Positions 1 to 15,000 of a stretch of DNA of 64,000 bases are shown here, one piece after another (within the stretch, counting starts at the first letter, position 1; every line of letters begins with the position of its first letter). The DNA comes from Chimaeribacter californicus (GTDB taxonomy: Bacteria; Pseudomonadota; Gammaproteobacteria; Enterobacterales; Enterobacteriaceae). The notes under the pieces are model-generated. The model did no database searches and was not told the origin of the DNA. It was given only the letters and a program-made list of their open reading frames with translations. The stretch is from assembly GCF_002858675.1 (NCBI RefSeq), contig NZ_PJZF01000003.1, forward strand, positions 248,001 through 312,000, given 5' to 3'. Both the position numbers and the translations under genes were made by a program.

Positions 1-3000
1 TGACGCTGACGCCCACCGACAGGGTGCCGTCTGTCAGGGTGCGCAGCACTGACGGCGTCAGCGCCAGGCTGAAGGTGCCGTCGGCTGCGGTGGTGGTGAC
101 ATACTGCTGGCTGCCGATGGAAACCACCACCCGTGAGCCCGCCTCCGCATTGGCGATGGTACCGCCAATCAGCTGGTTGACGGTGGCATCTGCCGCATTC
201 AGCAAGGCGTCACCAAACAGCGGGTTCAGGGTAATGGTCGGTGCGGTGACATCCACCGTGACCGCTGCGCTGGCGGTCGCGGTATTGCCCGCCAGCCCAT
301 TCAGGGTCGCCCCTACCGTCAGGGTGCCGCTGGTCAGGGTGCTGAGAATATCCGGCGTCACCACCGCACTGAAACTGCCGTTATTGCCCACGACGGCACT
401 CAGGGTACTGTTGCCGATGGCGAGCGTCACGGTACTGCCGGGCGCGGCGTTGTTCACCACCCCGCTGATGGTCTGGTTCACTAACGTATCGGCGATATTG
501 AGCAGGCCGTTGCCGAAGATCGGGTTCAGGGTAATGGTCGGCTGGGTATTGAAGACGCCAATGGTGGTGGAGCCGGTGGCGACGTTGCCCGCCGGGTCAA
601 CCACGCTGAGGCCGAGCGCAAGGTTACCCACCGCCAGCGCCGACAGGTCAGCGGACGGCAGGGTCACGCTCCAGCTGCCGCCCGCCCCCACCAGGCTCTG
701 ATAGGCGCGGGTCCCCAGCGTCACGGTCACGGTCGAGCCGGCGGCGGCGTCAATCACCCCGCTGAGGGTCTGCCCGGCCAGCGCTTCCGCGACGTTAATG
801 CGGTTATCGCCGCCAAACAGCCCGGTAAGCTCCCCGACCACCGGCACATCATTGATGATGGCGGTCACAGTTTCCCCGACCGTGCGGGTGTTCCCGGCCG
901 CGTCGGTCAGGGTGACATCCAGCGCCAGGTTGCCGTCACTGAGCAGCCCGAGCACATTCGGCGGCACCACAATCGCCCACTGGCCGTTCTGGCCGACGTC
1001 TGCCGTCAGGGTGGTGCCGCCCAGAGTCACGGCCACGGTAGCGCCAATCCCGGCAGAGGTCGCCACCCCGCTGATGGTCTGCGCCACGGCGGTATCCAGC
1101 GCATTCAGGGTGTTGTCGCCAAACACCGAATCCACCACCAGGTTCAGCGCGCTGTTGACCACTTTGTTCACGGTGACGGTGGCAGCCGTGGTGTTCCCGG
1201 CCTCGTCACCCACGCGCAACCCAAATACCAGCGCGCCTTCCGTCAGGCTGCCGAGCACTTCCGGCGTCAGGTCGAGGCTGAAGGTGCCGGTCTGGCTGAC
1301 CACGGCGGTGGCGAGCGGGCTGCCGTCGCCGAGGTAGAGGCCGATGGTCTGCCCCTCTGCCCCGGCGGCGGTACCGGTCAGCACCTGTGTGGTCAGGATA
1401 TCGGCAGCATTCAGGATGTTATCCCCGGCCAGCGCCGCCACGGTAATCAGCGGCGCGGCGGTGTCTACCGTCAGGGTCTGCGTCTGGGTGGTGGTGTTGC
1501 CCGCCTCGTCAGTCACGGTGGCGGTAATCGGGTAGCTGCCGTCGGTGAGCGCCTGCAAGGCGGAAGACGGCACAGTCGTTGACCAGGTGCCGTTCGCCTG
1601 CACCACGGCGCGGAAGGTGTTGCCATCCAGCGTCAGCGTCACCGTCTGCCCGGCTTCCGTTGCCGAGGCGGTACCGCTCAGGGTCTGGCTGCTGGTCAGC
1701 TCACCGGCGTTCAGGGTGTTATCGCCGGTGAACGGGTCCAGCGTCAGGGTCGGCGCGGTGCGGTCGACCAGCACGGTGGTGGTGCTGGTCAGGGTGGTGG
1801 TGGCGGTCGCCAGCGTCACCGTCAACGCCTGGGTACCGTCCGGCAGGTTGGCGGCGGTGTTGGCGATGCCGACACTCCACTCACCGTCAGTGCCGGAAAT
1901 CGGCGTGGTGCCGAGCACCGTGCCGTCTGCACGGGTCACGGTGACGGTACCGGCACTGCCGGTCGCCAGCCGGAAGAAGCGGCCGGTCAGGAACAGGGTC
2001 TGCGCATCCGATGCGTTGATGATGTTATCCCCGCCCAATGCCACGACGGCCACGGCCGGCGCGGCCGGCGGGGTAAGATCCACCGCCACCGGCAAACTGG
2101 TGTTGCTGGTGTTGCCCGCCAGGTCAGTGATGGCGACACCAATCGCCCCGGCCTCATCCAGCCCGGCCAGCAGCGCCGGGGTCAGGTTCACCGACCAGCT
2201 GCCGTCCGCGTCCACAACGCCGCTCTGGGTCGCATCGCCGATGCTCACGGTGATGATGTCCCCCGCTTCGGCGCTGGTGGTGGTGCCGCTCAGGGTCTGG
2301 GTGGTGAAGCTTTCGACGTAGTCCAGGGTATCGCCCGCCGAGAACACCAGCGACTCAATCGCCGGAACGGTGGTATCGACCCGCACGCTGTCATTCAGGG
2401 TGGCGGTGTTGCCTGCGCTGTCCGTCACGTTCAGGATTAGCGGCTGGTCGCCCTGCCCGAGTGCGCCGAGCTGGGCAGAGGAGAGCGGCAGTGTCCAGCT
2501 GCCGTCCTCGGCCACGGTGGCGGTGTACGGGGTGCCGCCCAGCGTCACGATGGCGGTCTGCCCGGCGCCGGTGGCGCCGGTGGTGCCGCTCATCACAATG
2601 CCGTTGGCCACGGCGGCGGCGTTAATCACGCCCTCGCCGGTGGTCACCGAGAAGGCCGGCAGCGGCGCGGTCAGGGCTGCGGTAAAGGCCAGCACATCGG
2701 TGGCGACGTTGCCGGCCTGATCCACCAGTGTGATATCCAGTTCATGCTGTCCGTCCGGCAGGCCGCTCAGCGCCCCGGCCGGCAGGGTCACCGTCCAGTT
2801 GCCCTGCGCGTCCACCGTGCCGGGGTAACTGATGCCGTCCAGGTCGAGCGTCAGTTGCGCACCCTGGCCCACGCCCACCTCACCGGTATTCCCGGTGATG
2901 GTCACTACCCCGGCCGCCTCGGCGATATTAAGCACGCCGTCGGTGAACGGTGTATCAACCACCGGGTCAAGCGCGGTCAGGCTGGCGACAAAGCCGAGCG

Positions 3001-6000
3001 AGGTGGTGCTGGTGTTACCGGCGTAGTCCGTGGCGGTGACCAGCAGGCTGTGCGTACCGTCAGAGAGCGCCTGCAACTGCGCGGGGGTCAGGTCCAGCGT
3101 CCAGTCACCGTTAGTGGTCACGCCGGCGGTGAGCGGCGTGCCGCCGTCAATCGCCACGGTGACGGTCTGCCCGTCCGCGTTGAGGCCGGTTTTCCCGCTC
3201 AGGGTCTGCCCGGCCGCGGCTTCGGCAATATTGAGCTGCGCATCACCGAACGGCGCGTTCAGGCTGGCCACCGGCAGGTTATTGATGGCAATAAACAGGT
3301 CGCCGCTCAGGGTTGACGTATTCCCCACGGCGTCCGTCACGGTGACAGAACCCGGCCATGCGCCGTCCGGCAGCGTGGTCAGCAGCGCCGGTGACAGCGT
3401 CAGTGACCAGTCGCCGGTGGTGGGGTCAACGTCCGCCGGGTAGAGCGTCCCGTTCACGTTTACCACCACCGTCTGCACACCGCTGATGCCGGTGTTCCCA
3501 CTCAGCGCGCCGCCCTGCGCCGCCTCGGCGGCATTGATGATGCCGTCCCCAAACGGCAGGTTGAAGGTGATGTCCGGCAGGTTATTGACGATGGCGGTAA
3601 AGGCGGTGGCGCTTGAGGAGGTATTCCCCGCGCGGTCAGCCACCGTCACATCCAGCGTGTGGGTGCCGTCACTCAGTGCGCTGAGCTGGGCGGACGTCAG
3701 CGTGGCGCTCCAGAGGCCGCTCTCATCTACCGTGGTGGTAACCGGCTCACCGTCCAGCGTCAGGGTCACGGTCTGGCCGCTGCCGGTCACGCCGGTCGAG
3801 CCGCTGATCACCTGATCGGTGGCCGCCGTCGCGGCATTGAGTTGCCCGGTGACAAACGGCGTGGCGATCGCGGCAACCGGCAGCGCCGTCACCAGCAATT
3901 CTGCACTGGCACTGGCGCTGGCCGGGTTACCGGCGACATCGGCCGCCGACACCAGCACCTGCTCTGCGCCGTCGCCCAGCGGGGTCAGGGTGTTGGCCGG
4001 GATCGTCACACTCCAGGTGTTATCGGCATTGACGGTGGCGGCAAACGACAGGCTGCCGATGGTCACCGTCACCGGCGTACCGGCGGTGAGGTTGGTGGTG
4101 GTGCCGCTCAGCACCTGCGCGGTGGCCGCCTCGGCGGCGTTCAGCAGGCCGTCACCAAACGGCGTGTCCAGTGTCAGCGCCGGCAGGGTATTGATGGCGA
4201 CCGTCACCGGCAACTCCTGGGCGGTGAGGTTACCGCTGGCGTCGGTGAGGGTGATGTCCAGGGTGGTCACGCCGTCCGGCAACTGTTGCAGGTCACCGGC
4301 CGGGATGGTCAGGCTGTAGCTGCCGTCAGAGGCAGACACCACGCTGTAGGTGATGCCGTTCAGGGTGGCGTTAACCGGCAGCCCGGCTTCCGCCGTGCCG
4401 CTTACCACCAGCCCGGCCAGCGCTTCGGCCTGGTTGAGGGTGGCATCTGCGCCGAGGCTGGTGGTGACGTTGAGCAGCGGGAGGGCGGTATCCACGGTGA
4501 AATTTTCGCTGCCGGTGGCCGGGTTACCCGCCACATCACTGCCGGTCACGGTGACGCTGTTGGCCCCTTGCGGCAGGGTCTGCAGATCCGCAGACGGCAC
4601 CAGCACGCTCCAGCTGCCGTCTGCATTCACGGTGGCGGTGTAAGTCAGCAGGCCGCTGAGGCCAATGGTCAGCGTACTGCCCTCCGGCACGTTCTGGCTG
4701 CTGCCGGTGAGCGTCAGGGCATTTTGCACCTCCTGCGCGTTGATCACCCCGTCATTACTGACCGGATCGAGGCTCACCGCCGGCAGGCTGGCGGCCTGCG
4801 CCACCAGCGTGAACTGGCCGATGTTGTTGGCCGGGTTGCCCGCCACGTCAGCTGCGCTCACGGTGAAGCTCTGGGTACCGTCACCCAGCGCCGCCACCGC
4901 CGCGGAAGGCACAATCACGCTCCAGGTGCCGTCCGCGGCAACGGTGCCGGTAAAGGTCTGATCCGCCAGCGTCACCGTCACCGGCTGCCCGGCGGCAAGG
5001 TTGGTACTGCTGCCGGTCACCGTCACATCCGCCGCGGCTTCCGCCTGGTTGACATAGTTGTCACCGCTGACTGTGAGCACCGTCAGGGTCGGCAACGCGG
5101 CGGCGGACGCGGCCACCACCACTGAGAGGGTCTGCACGGCGGTATTGCCCGCCGCGTCCAGCAGGGTCACGGTGGCCGGGTAGGTGCCGTCCGCCAGCGT
5201 CTGGCTGACGGCGGCCGGCAGGGTAATGCTCCAGCTGCCGTCCTCCTGCACCTGCGTCTGGTAAGTCTGGTTATTGAAGTCCAGGGTGACCAGTTGCCCC
5301 GCTTCCGTTGCCCCGGTGGTGCCGGTGAACAGCACGCTGCCCGTCAGCTCGGCGGCATTCAGGGTATTATCCCCGGCGACCGGCGTCACATTCAGCGCCG
5401 GGGCGCTGTAATCCACAATCAGCGCACTCTCGATGCTGCCCTGGTTGCCGTAGGCATCGGTCACGGTGACCAGCATCGGCTGGGTGCCGGCCGGCAGCGC
5501 CTGCAACACCGCCGGTTGCAGCGTCAGCGTCCAGTTGCCGTCTGCATCCACGGTGGCCGGGTAGTCCGCTCCATTGAGGTTCACTATCACGCTCTGGCCG
5601 CTGCCCGCCACCCCGCTGTTGCCGGAGAAAGTCTGCGCGGTGGCGGCCTCAGCAGCATTGAGGTAACTGTTTTGCAGCGGGGTATCCACCTGCGGCTGCG
5701 GCAGGGTGGCCGCCAGCGTCAGGGCGGTGGTGCTGGTACTGGCATTGCCCGCCGCATCCGTCAGGGTCACGACGAGCGGGTAGCTGCCGTCCGGCTGGCC
5801 GGCCAACGCCCCGGCGGGGATCTCCAGCGCCCAGGTGCCGTCTGCCAGCACCGCCGTGGTATAGCTGACGCTGTTGAGGGTGGCGGTCACGGTCTGGCCC
5901 GCCTCCCCGGCCGGTGCGGTGCCGCTCACGGTAAAGGGCTGCTGGGCTTCAGCGGCGCTTACCGCATTGTCAGTCGCCACCGTCGCCACAGCCAGCACCG

Positions 6001-9000
6001 GGGCGGTGAAGTCCACCGTAATGGCGCTGGTGGTGGTGACCGTGTTCCCGGCGATGTCGCTGGCCGTGACCACGATCGGGGTGCTGCCCTCCGGCAGCGT
6101 TTGCAGGTCTTCTGCCGGCAGGGTCGCCGTCCAGCTGCCGTCACTGTTCACCCGGGCGCTGTAGCGGAAGGAGCGTAGGGTCACAAATACCGTCTGCCCA
6201 GCCCCGCTGATGCCGGTGGAGCCGGAGAGGTACTGATCCTGCCCGGCCGCCGCCGTGCCGAGGAAACCGTCACCCAGCGGCGTGCTGAGCGCCGGGGCCG
6301 GCAGGGTGGTGATATGGACGCCGACGTCCTGGGTCTGGATGAGTTCCGTGCCGCCCAGATCCGTGACGGTGGCGGTCAGCGGCACATCGCCCTCCGGCAG
6401 GGCGGCCACATCGGCGGCCGGCACGGTGAAGCGCCAGCTGCCGTCAGCGGCCACGGTGGTGGTGTAGCTCTGGCCGTCAAAGGTCAGCGCCAGCGTCGCC
6501 CCGTCGGCCACATTGGCGGTGGTGCCGCTGAGCACAATCTCACCCGTGGCCTCCTGCGCATTGATGTAGTTGTCGCCGGTGACCGGGTCAAAGGCGATGC
6601 CGCCCTGATCCAGGTTCACCGTGACCGAACTGCTCTGCACCGCCGGGTTGCCGTACACGTCGCTGACGCGTGTTTCAATGATCACCTGTTCGCCGTTCGC
6701 CAGCCCGGCCAGCTCTGATTCCGGGATAGTGACGCTCCAGCCGCCGCCGGAGGTCACGGTGGTGGTGTAATCGGTGCCGTTAAAGCGCAGGGTCAGGGTC
6801 TGGCCCGACTCCACGCCCACGGTGCTGCCGGTTACCACCTGGTCAACCTGCACGTCGGCGGCATTGAGCACGTCATCGCCGGTGAAGGCGTCACGGGTGA
6901 TGGCAATGTCGGGGTTGCGCGCCACCTGCAGCTCATCGGCCAGGGTGGTGACGTTACCGGCAACATCCGTGACGCTCACGATGACCGGGTAAGTGCCGTT
7001 CGGCATCTGGTTCAGGCCGCTGAGGAACAGCGACCAGCTGCCGTCTTCCAGCACTTCGGCCTGGTAAGGCACGCCGAAAATCGTCACCACTACCGTCTGG
7101 CCCACGGCGTTGGTGGTGCCGGTAATCGCGGTATTCACGTCGCTGTTGATCAGGATATTGTCACCCGCGATCGGGTCCAGCGTCAGGGTCGGCGGGGTGA
7201 AGTCAACCTGGAAGGTGCTCTGGATCTGGTTGGTGTTCCCCGCGGCGTCGGTCGCCACCACGGTCAGGCTGTTGCTGCCGCCGTCCAGCCCGCTCAGCAG
7301 GCTGCTGGGCAGCGTGGCGCTCCAGGCCCCGGTGTTGTCCACCACGGCATTGATCTGCTGGCCGGCCAGGGTAACCACCACCGTCTGGCCGTTCCCGGTG
7401 ATCCCGGTGTTACCGGCAATGCTCTGCCCCAGGCTCTCGGCCGCTTCGCTGCTGCTCAGTATGCCGTCGGCAAACAGGGTGTTGACGGTGGGTTCCGGCA
7501 CCGGCGTGGTAAACACGCCCAGGGTGACATTGGCGGTCTGCTCAGTGCCGCCGTTATCCGTGACGGTAGCCGTCAGCAGCAGGCTGCCGTCAGCGAGCAG
7601 CGCCGTATCTTCCGCCGGGACGGTGGCCGTCCAGCTGCCGTCCGCGCCCACGGTGGTGGTGTAGGTGAGGCCGTTCAGCGTCAGGGTGACGGTGGCCCCC
7701 TGCGCCACGTTGGCGGTATTGCCGCTCAGGGTGATGGCGGCCCCCGCCTCGGCGGCGTTGATCAGGTTATCGCCGGTGACCGGGTCGATGCTCAGGCCGC
7801 CCAGCGCGGTGTTCAGGGTGATCGGGCGGCTGGCGGTGGTCAGGTTCCCGGCCACGTCTACCACCCCGGCGCTGATCGTCTGCCCGCCGTTGCCCAGCAG
7901 CGCCAGATCGGCCGCCGGAACACTCACTGACCAGACGCCGCCCGCCTGCACCTGCGCGGTATAGGTATTATCGCCCAGCGTCACCTGCACCAGCTGGCCG
8001 CTTTCCACATTCTGCGCAACCCCGCTGATAAGCTGCGCACTCTGGATTTCCGCGCCGTTAAGGATGTCATCCCCGGTGACCGGGTTGATGGTCAGCACCG
8101 GCAGGTTTTCTGTCGCGCCGTCCAGCACCAGGGTCTGGATCAGCACTGAGGTGTTGCCGGCCGCATCGGTCAGGTTGATCGACAGGTCATAGTTGCCGTC
8201 CGGCAGGTTGGCCAGCGCAGCCGGCGGCAGGGTCAGGCTCCAGCCGCCGCCCGGCTGCACAATGGCGTCATAGGAGATGCCGTTGAACAGGATAGTCACG
8301 GTGACCACATCCCCGACTTCCGAGCCGCTGCCGCTGACCACCACCCCGGCAGCGATTTCGGCGGCGTTGGCGATGTTGTCATTGGCAATCGGGTTGACCA
8401 CCACCACAGGTGCGGTGAAGTCCAGCTGCACGCTGCCGTTGAGGGTGGCGGTGTTGCCCGCCAGATCGCTCACGGTGATCGGCAGTGTCGTGGTGCCGTC
8501 CGGCAGGTCACTCATCGCCTGCGCCGGTAAGGTCAGGCTCCAGTTGCCGTTTTCATCCACGGTGCCGGTGTAGATCGTGCCGCCCAGGTTCAGGCTGACA
8601 CTCTGCCCGGCCCCGGTAATGCCGGTGGTGCCGGTCAGGGTCTGCGGAACCTGCGCTTCTGCCGCGTTCAGCACGCCATCGCCAAACGGCAGGTTCAGCG
8701 CCGGGGCCGGCAGGGCATTCAGGTAGACCGTGAGCGTGGTGCTGGTGGTGACCGCGTTCCCGGCGCTGTCTGTGCTGGTCACCGCCACGGTCTGCGGGCC
8801 GTCCGGCAGCAGCGCCAGCGCCGCCGACGGCACGGTGATGCTCCAGACACCCTGTTCATTGGCCTGGGTGGTGTAGGTTTCGCCGTTAAACGCCACGCTG
8901 ATGGTGGTCCCGGCGGGCACATCCAGCGAGGTGCCGCTGACCACCAGATCGTTGGCCGCCTCCTCTGCGTTGAGCAGGTTGTCCCCGGCCAGCGGGTTCA

Positions 9001-12000
9001 GGCTAAGGCCGCCCTGGTCGAGGTTAACCGTCAGGGTGGTGTCAGCAGTGCCGCTGTTGCCCGCCACGTTCTCCACGCTGGCGCTGAGGGTGGTGGTGCC
9101 GTTGCCCAGCAGGCGCAGGTCGTTGGCCGGCACCGTGGTGCTCCAGCTGTTGTCCGGCTGCACGGTGGCGGTATAGGTGCGGCCGTTCAGGGTCAGGGTC
9201 ACCACCTGCCCCTCCTCCACGTTGGTGGCGGTGCCGCTCAGCAGCTGGGTGGTGTTCTGCTCGGCCCCGTTAATGAGGTTGTCACCGGCAAACGGGTTCA
9301 GGGTGAGCTGCGGCGCATTGGCCGGATCGGTGGCCAGGGTCACTGACCCGGTCACGGTGGTGCTGTTGCCTGCATCATCGGTAATGGCGGCGGTGATCGG
9401 GTAATTGCCGTCCGGCAGCCCGGCCAGCGCCCCGGCCGGCAGCGGCACGCTCCAGGTGCCCTCTTCCGTCACCGTGGTGGTGTAGGTTTCGCCATTCAGT
9501 GTGACGACCACCGTGCCCCCGTCCGTGCCGTTCAGCGGGATGTCCGCCGAGGTACCGCGCAGCGTCAGCTCCCCGGCAGCCTCCGTGATATTCACAATAT
9601 TGTCGGTGGTCAGCGGGCTGATGTTCAGCCCCGGCGCGGTGAAGTCCACGGTAAAGGCACCGGTGCTGGTGCCGCTGTTGCCTGCGGCGTCATTGGCGGT
9701 CACGGTGTAATTCACCAGCCCGTTGGTGAGCGATTGCAACACTTCCGCCGGGATGGCGGCGCTCCAGAGGCCGTTCTCATCCACGGTGGCGGTAAAGTTC
9801 TGCCCGGCGAGCGTCACGGTGACGGTCTGCCCGGTGCCGGTCACGCCGGTCTGCCCGGCCAGCACCTGCCCGGCGGCGGCTTCACTGATATTCAGGTAGC
9901 CGTCGCCGAACGGGGTGGTGCTCAGCGGCTGCGGCAGGTTATTGATCAGCACCACCAGATCGTGGGCCGCGGTCACGGTGGCACCGTTGTTGTCGAGCGC
10001 CTGGGCAGTCACGCTGTAGGTGCCGTCGGCCAGCGCGGCCAGATCGTCCGTGGGGATCTCCACGCGCCAGGTTGAATCCGCATTCACGGTGGCGGTGTAG
10101 GTCACGCCATCCAGGGTCACGGTGACGGTGTTGCCTTCGGGCACGCCCACCACCACCCCGCTGACCACCAGCGGCGCGGCGGCTTCCTCCGCATTGAGGA
10201 AGTTGTCCTCAGAGAGGGTGTCGATCGCCACCCCTTCCTGGCCGGTGACCACGGTAAAGGTTTCATCGGCGGTGACGCTGTTCCCGGCGAGGTCGGTCAC
10301 TGTGGCGCTCAGCGTGGCCGGGCCGGTGCCGAGCAGCGCCAGATCCGCCGCCGGGACAATCAGGTTCCAGCTGCCGTCCGCCAGCACCGTGGTGGTGTAC
10401 GTGGTGCCGTTCAGGGTGACGGTGACCGTCTGCCCGGCTTCCACGTTGGTGGTGGTGCCGCTCAGGGTCTGCGCCACGCCGCGTTCAGCGCTGTCCAGCT
10501 GATTGTCGCCGGTGAACGGATCCAGGGTCAGTTGCGGCAGATCGGTGGCGTCGACCGTCACCGTCTGGCTGAAGGTAGCCGGGTTGCCCGCCGCATCGGT
10601 CAGGGTGGCGGTCAGCGGGTAGCGTCCGTCCAGCCCGGCCAGCGCATCGGCCGGGATCGCCACGCTCCAGCTGCCGTCTGCGCCCACGGTGGCCGTAAAG
10701 GTCTGGTCATTGAAGGCCACGGTGACGGTGCCGTCGATATCATCCGACTGCCCGGTCACGGCGATCCCGGCCTGCACATCCGTCTGGTTGAGGAGGTTGT
10801 CCCCGGTGATCGGGTCTATCGCCAGTTGCGGCGCGGTGACATCCACCGGCAGGCTGCCGGTGGCGGTGCTGGTATTGCCCGCCGCATCGGTCAGGGTCAC
10901 CGTCAGCGGGTAGTCGCCGTCGGTGAGCGCCTGCAGGGCGGCAGAAGGCAGGGTCACGCGCCAGGTGCCGTCGCTGCCCACCAGCCCGGTGAAGCTCTGG
11001 CCGTTCAGCGTCAGGGTGACGCTCTGGCCGTCGCCGCTGACGCCGGACGTGCCGGTGATCGCCAGATCGGCCTGCGCGCTGTCAGCGTTCAGGGTGGCCG
11101 GGGCATCCAGCGCCGCCTGCGGCAGGTTGGTGATATGCACATCCAGGGTGGCGGTGGCCGTCTCGCCGGTGCCGCCCGCATCGGTGACGGTGGCAGTGAC
11201 GCTGTTCAGGCCATCCGGCAGCGCGCCCACGGCTGCGGCCGGAACGGTGACCGCCCAGCTGCCGTCAGCGTTGACCGTGCCGGTGTAAGTGGTGCCCGCC
11301 ACGGCCACGCTGACGCTGCTGCCGGGCGTGACGTTGGCGGTGGTGCCGCTGATGACCAGCGGCTGGCCCGCCTCGGCGGCGCTGAGGGCGTTGTCCCCGG
11401 CGATGGCATCTATCGCGATGCCGCCCAGGGTGGTATTGACGATCAGCACATGGTTGGCGGTGCCGGGGTTACCGGCCAGATCATTTACCGTGGCAGTGAC
11501 GGTCAGCCCGCCGTTGGTGAGTGCCGCCAGATCGGCGGCCGGAACCGTGAGCTGCCAGCTGCCGCTGGCCTGTACCGTGGCGGTATAGGTGACGCCGTTC
11601 AGCGTGACGGTCACCGTCTGCCCTTCCACGCCGCCGGTGGCGGTGCCGCTGACCACCAGCGGTACCGCCTGCTCGGCGGCATTGAGGATGTCATCCCCCG
11701 CCAGGGTATCGATGGTGACCACCGGGGCGGTGAGATCCACCACCGCGTTACCGGTGGTGCTGCTGGTGTTGCCGCCCGCATCCTGTACCTGCACCTCCAC
11801 GTTAATCGCCACATTCCCTTCCGCCAGCTGTTGCAGCACCTCTACCGGCACCGTAACGCGCCAGACACCGTCATTATCCACCGTGCCGGTCAGCGGGATG
11901 TCCGCCAGCGTCAGGTTGATGGTCTGCCCGGCCCCGGTGACGCCGGTGCGGCCGGTCAGGGTCTGCGGGGTGGTGATGTCCTGCGCACTGAGGTAGCCGT

Positions 12001-15000
12001 CACCAAACGGCGTGTCGAGGGAGGCCACCGGCACCGGGTTCACATACAGCGAAACCGGCTGTTCGTTGGTGGCAGTGGTACCGTCTGTCTGGGTGGTGGT
12101 GGCCGTCGCCACCACAGTGCCGTCCCCCACTTCTTGCACCACCTCAGCCGGAACGACCACACTCCAGCTGCTGCTCTGTACGCGGCTGAAAAAGCTCCGC
12201 CCGGCGAAGGTCATCACCACCGGGGTATTGTCCGCCACGTTGGCCGTGGTGCCCTGCACCACCAGATCTTCGCTGGCCTCGGCGGCATTGACGCGGTTAT
12301 CCGAGGCCACCGTATCAATCGCGATGCCGCCCTGGGCGTCGTCCACGGTGATGCCCTGCTCAGCGGTGGGTGCCGGGTTACCGGCACTGTCACTGACATT
12401 GGCGACCACGGTGCTGGCCCCGGCAGGCAGGGCGGCCACCTCGGCGGCCGGCACAATCACGCTCCAGCTGCCGTCCCCCTGCACGGTGGCGGTGTAAGTC
12501 TGGTCATTGAGTGTCACGGTCACGATCTGGCCGGGGTCGACGTTAGTGGTGGTGCCGCTCAGGGTCTGCGACACCTGGTGCTCGGCCTCGGTCAATTGGT
12601 TATCGCCGCTGACGGCATCCACCGTCAGGGTCGGCAGGGAGTCCGCATCCGCATTGATCAGCACGTTCTGCGTGGTGGTGGTGCTGTTGCCGTTGCTGTC
12701 GGTGACGGTGACCGCCAGCGGGTAGGTGCCGTCCGGGAACGCGCCGCCCGCGCTGAGGGTGCCGCCCGCCAGCGCCAGCGTCCAGTCACCGTCCGCGTTG
12801 GTCTGGGTGGTGAAGGTCTGGCCGCCCAGCGTCAGGGTAACCGTGGTGTCCGGCAGGGAGGCGGTGCCGCTCACGGCGATGTCCGCCTGCGCCTCGGCAT
12901 AGTTAATCACGTTGTCATCGGCGACGGTGGCTACCGTCAGCGTCGGCGCGGTCAGCGCCACGGTCGGGGTCTGGGAAACGGTGGCGCTGTTGCCGGCCAC
13001 ATCGCTCACGGTAACCTCAATCGGGGTGGAGCCGTCCGCCAGCGCCTGCAACGCGGCAGACGGCAGGGTCACCGTCCAGTTGCCGTTTGCGTCCACGCTG
13101 CCGGGGTAGGCGGTGTCGCCCAGCGTCACGGAAACCGTCTGCCCTGCGCCGGTGATGCCGGTGGTGCCGGTCAGCAGCTGGTCAACCGCCGCTTCCTCAA
13201 TGTTCAGGACGTTATTGCCGAACGGCACATCAAAGGTCGGGGCCGCCGGGTTAGTGACGTAGTTGCCAATCTCCACGCTGCTGCTGGTGCCGTCCGGCGC
13301 GGCGACCACCAGCGTCACCGGGTTGCCTGTCCAGGCCAGCACATCCGCTTCCGGCACGTCATACGTCCAGCTGCCGTCGGCCGCAGTGGTGGTGGTGTAG
13401 GTCTGCCCGGCGAGGGTCAGGGTCAGGGTGGAACCGGCCGGCAGGCTGTCGGCGGTGCCGCTCAGGGTGATGCCGCCCGCCGCCTCGTCTGCATTCACCA
13501 GGTTGTCACCGGTGACCGGGTCGATGGCGATCAGGTTGCTGCTGCCGAGCACGGTGACCGGCGTGGTGCTGCTGTCGCTGTTACCGGCCGGGTCAGTGGC
13601 GGTCACGGTCAGGGTGGCACTGCCCGCCGGGATCGCCTGCAAATCGGCGGCCGGGACGGTGGCGCTCCAGCTGCCGTCCGCCTGCACGGTGGCCGCGTAG
13701 TCCACGCCATTCAGGTTAACCACCACCGTTTGCCCGGTGCCGGTGACGCCGGTGGTGCCGGTCAGCGTCTGGTCAACGGCCGCTTCCGGCCCGCTCAGGG
13801 TGCCGTCGCCGAACGGCGCATCCGCGACCGGTGCCGGCAGCGTGGTGATGCGCGTGTCGAGATCCACACTGCTGCTGAGCGCGGTGCCGCCCGCATCGGT
13901 GGCGCTAAGCGTCAGGGTATTGGTGCCGTCCGGCAGGGCGGCAACGTCAGCCACCGGCACGGTGACGGCCCAGCGGCCGTCCGCGCCCACGGCAGCGGTA
14001 TAGGTGACATTGTTCAGCGTCACGGTGACCGGGCTGCCTTCCGCCACATTGGCGGCGCTGCCGGTGAGCACCAGCGGCGCGGTGGCTTCCGCGGCGTTGA
14101 TGCGGTTATCCCCGGCGACGGGGTCAACCGCCAGCCCGCCCAGGGTGTTATTCACAATCAGCGTCTGGCTTTCGGTGACGCTGTTGCCCGCCGCATCCGC
14201 CACGGTGGCGGTCAGGGTCACGCCGCCATTGGTGAGCAGCGCCAGATCGGCGGCCGGGATCTCTACCTGCCAGTTGCCGCCGGCGAGCACCGGGGCGCTG
14301 TAATTCACGCCGTTCAGGGTCACGGTGACGCTCTGCCCGGCCTCCACGCCAAACGCGGTGCCGCTCAGGATCTGCGCCACCTGCTGTTCTGCGCCGTTGA
14401 GGATGCCGTCCCCGGCGACCGGGTTCAGGGTCAGGGTCGGGGCACCGAAATCAACCGGCAGGCTGCCGGTCAGGGTGTTGCTGTTGCCTGCGGCGTCGGT
14501 TGCCAGCACGCTGTACGGCACACTGCCGCTGGAGAGTGCCTGCAAATCAGCGGCCGGTACCACCAGGCTCCAGCTGCCGTCAGCGGCGACAGTGGCGTTA
14601 TAGGCCACATTGCCCAGGGTCAGGGTCACTCTCTGCCCTGCCCCGGCCACGCCGGTGCTGCCGGTGAGCGTCTGGTCCATGGCGGCTTCCGCCAGGTTCA
14701 GCACGCCATCGCCCAGCGGCGGGTTAATCGTCACCACCGGCAAGGTAGTGATGACGGTGGTCACGGTGGTGGTGGTGGTCACAGCCGTGCCGTTGTTGTC
14801 GGTGGTGGCGGCGGTCACCGGATAGCTGCCGTCCACCAGCGCCTGCGCATCGGCGGCCGGTACCTCCAGGCTCCAGCTGCCGTCCGCCTGGGTGGTGGCG
14901 GTGTAAGTGATGCCGTTCAGCGTCACGGTGACCACGCTGTTTTCGGGCACATTCTGGGTGCTGCCCTGCAACGTCACCCCGGCGGCGGCCTCGGCGGCGT

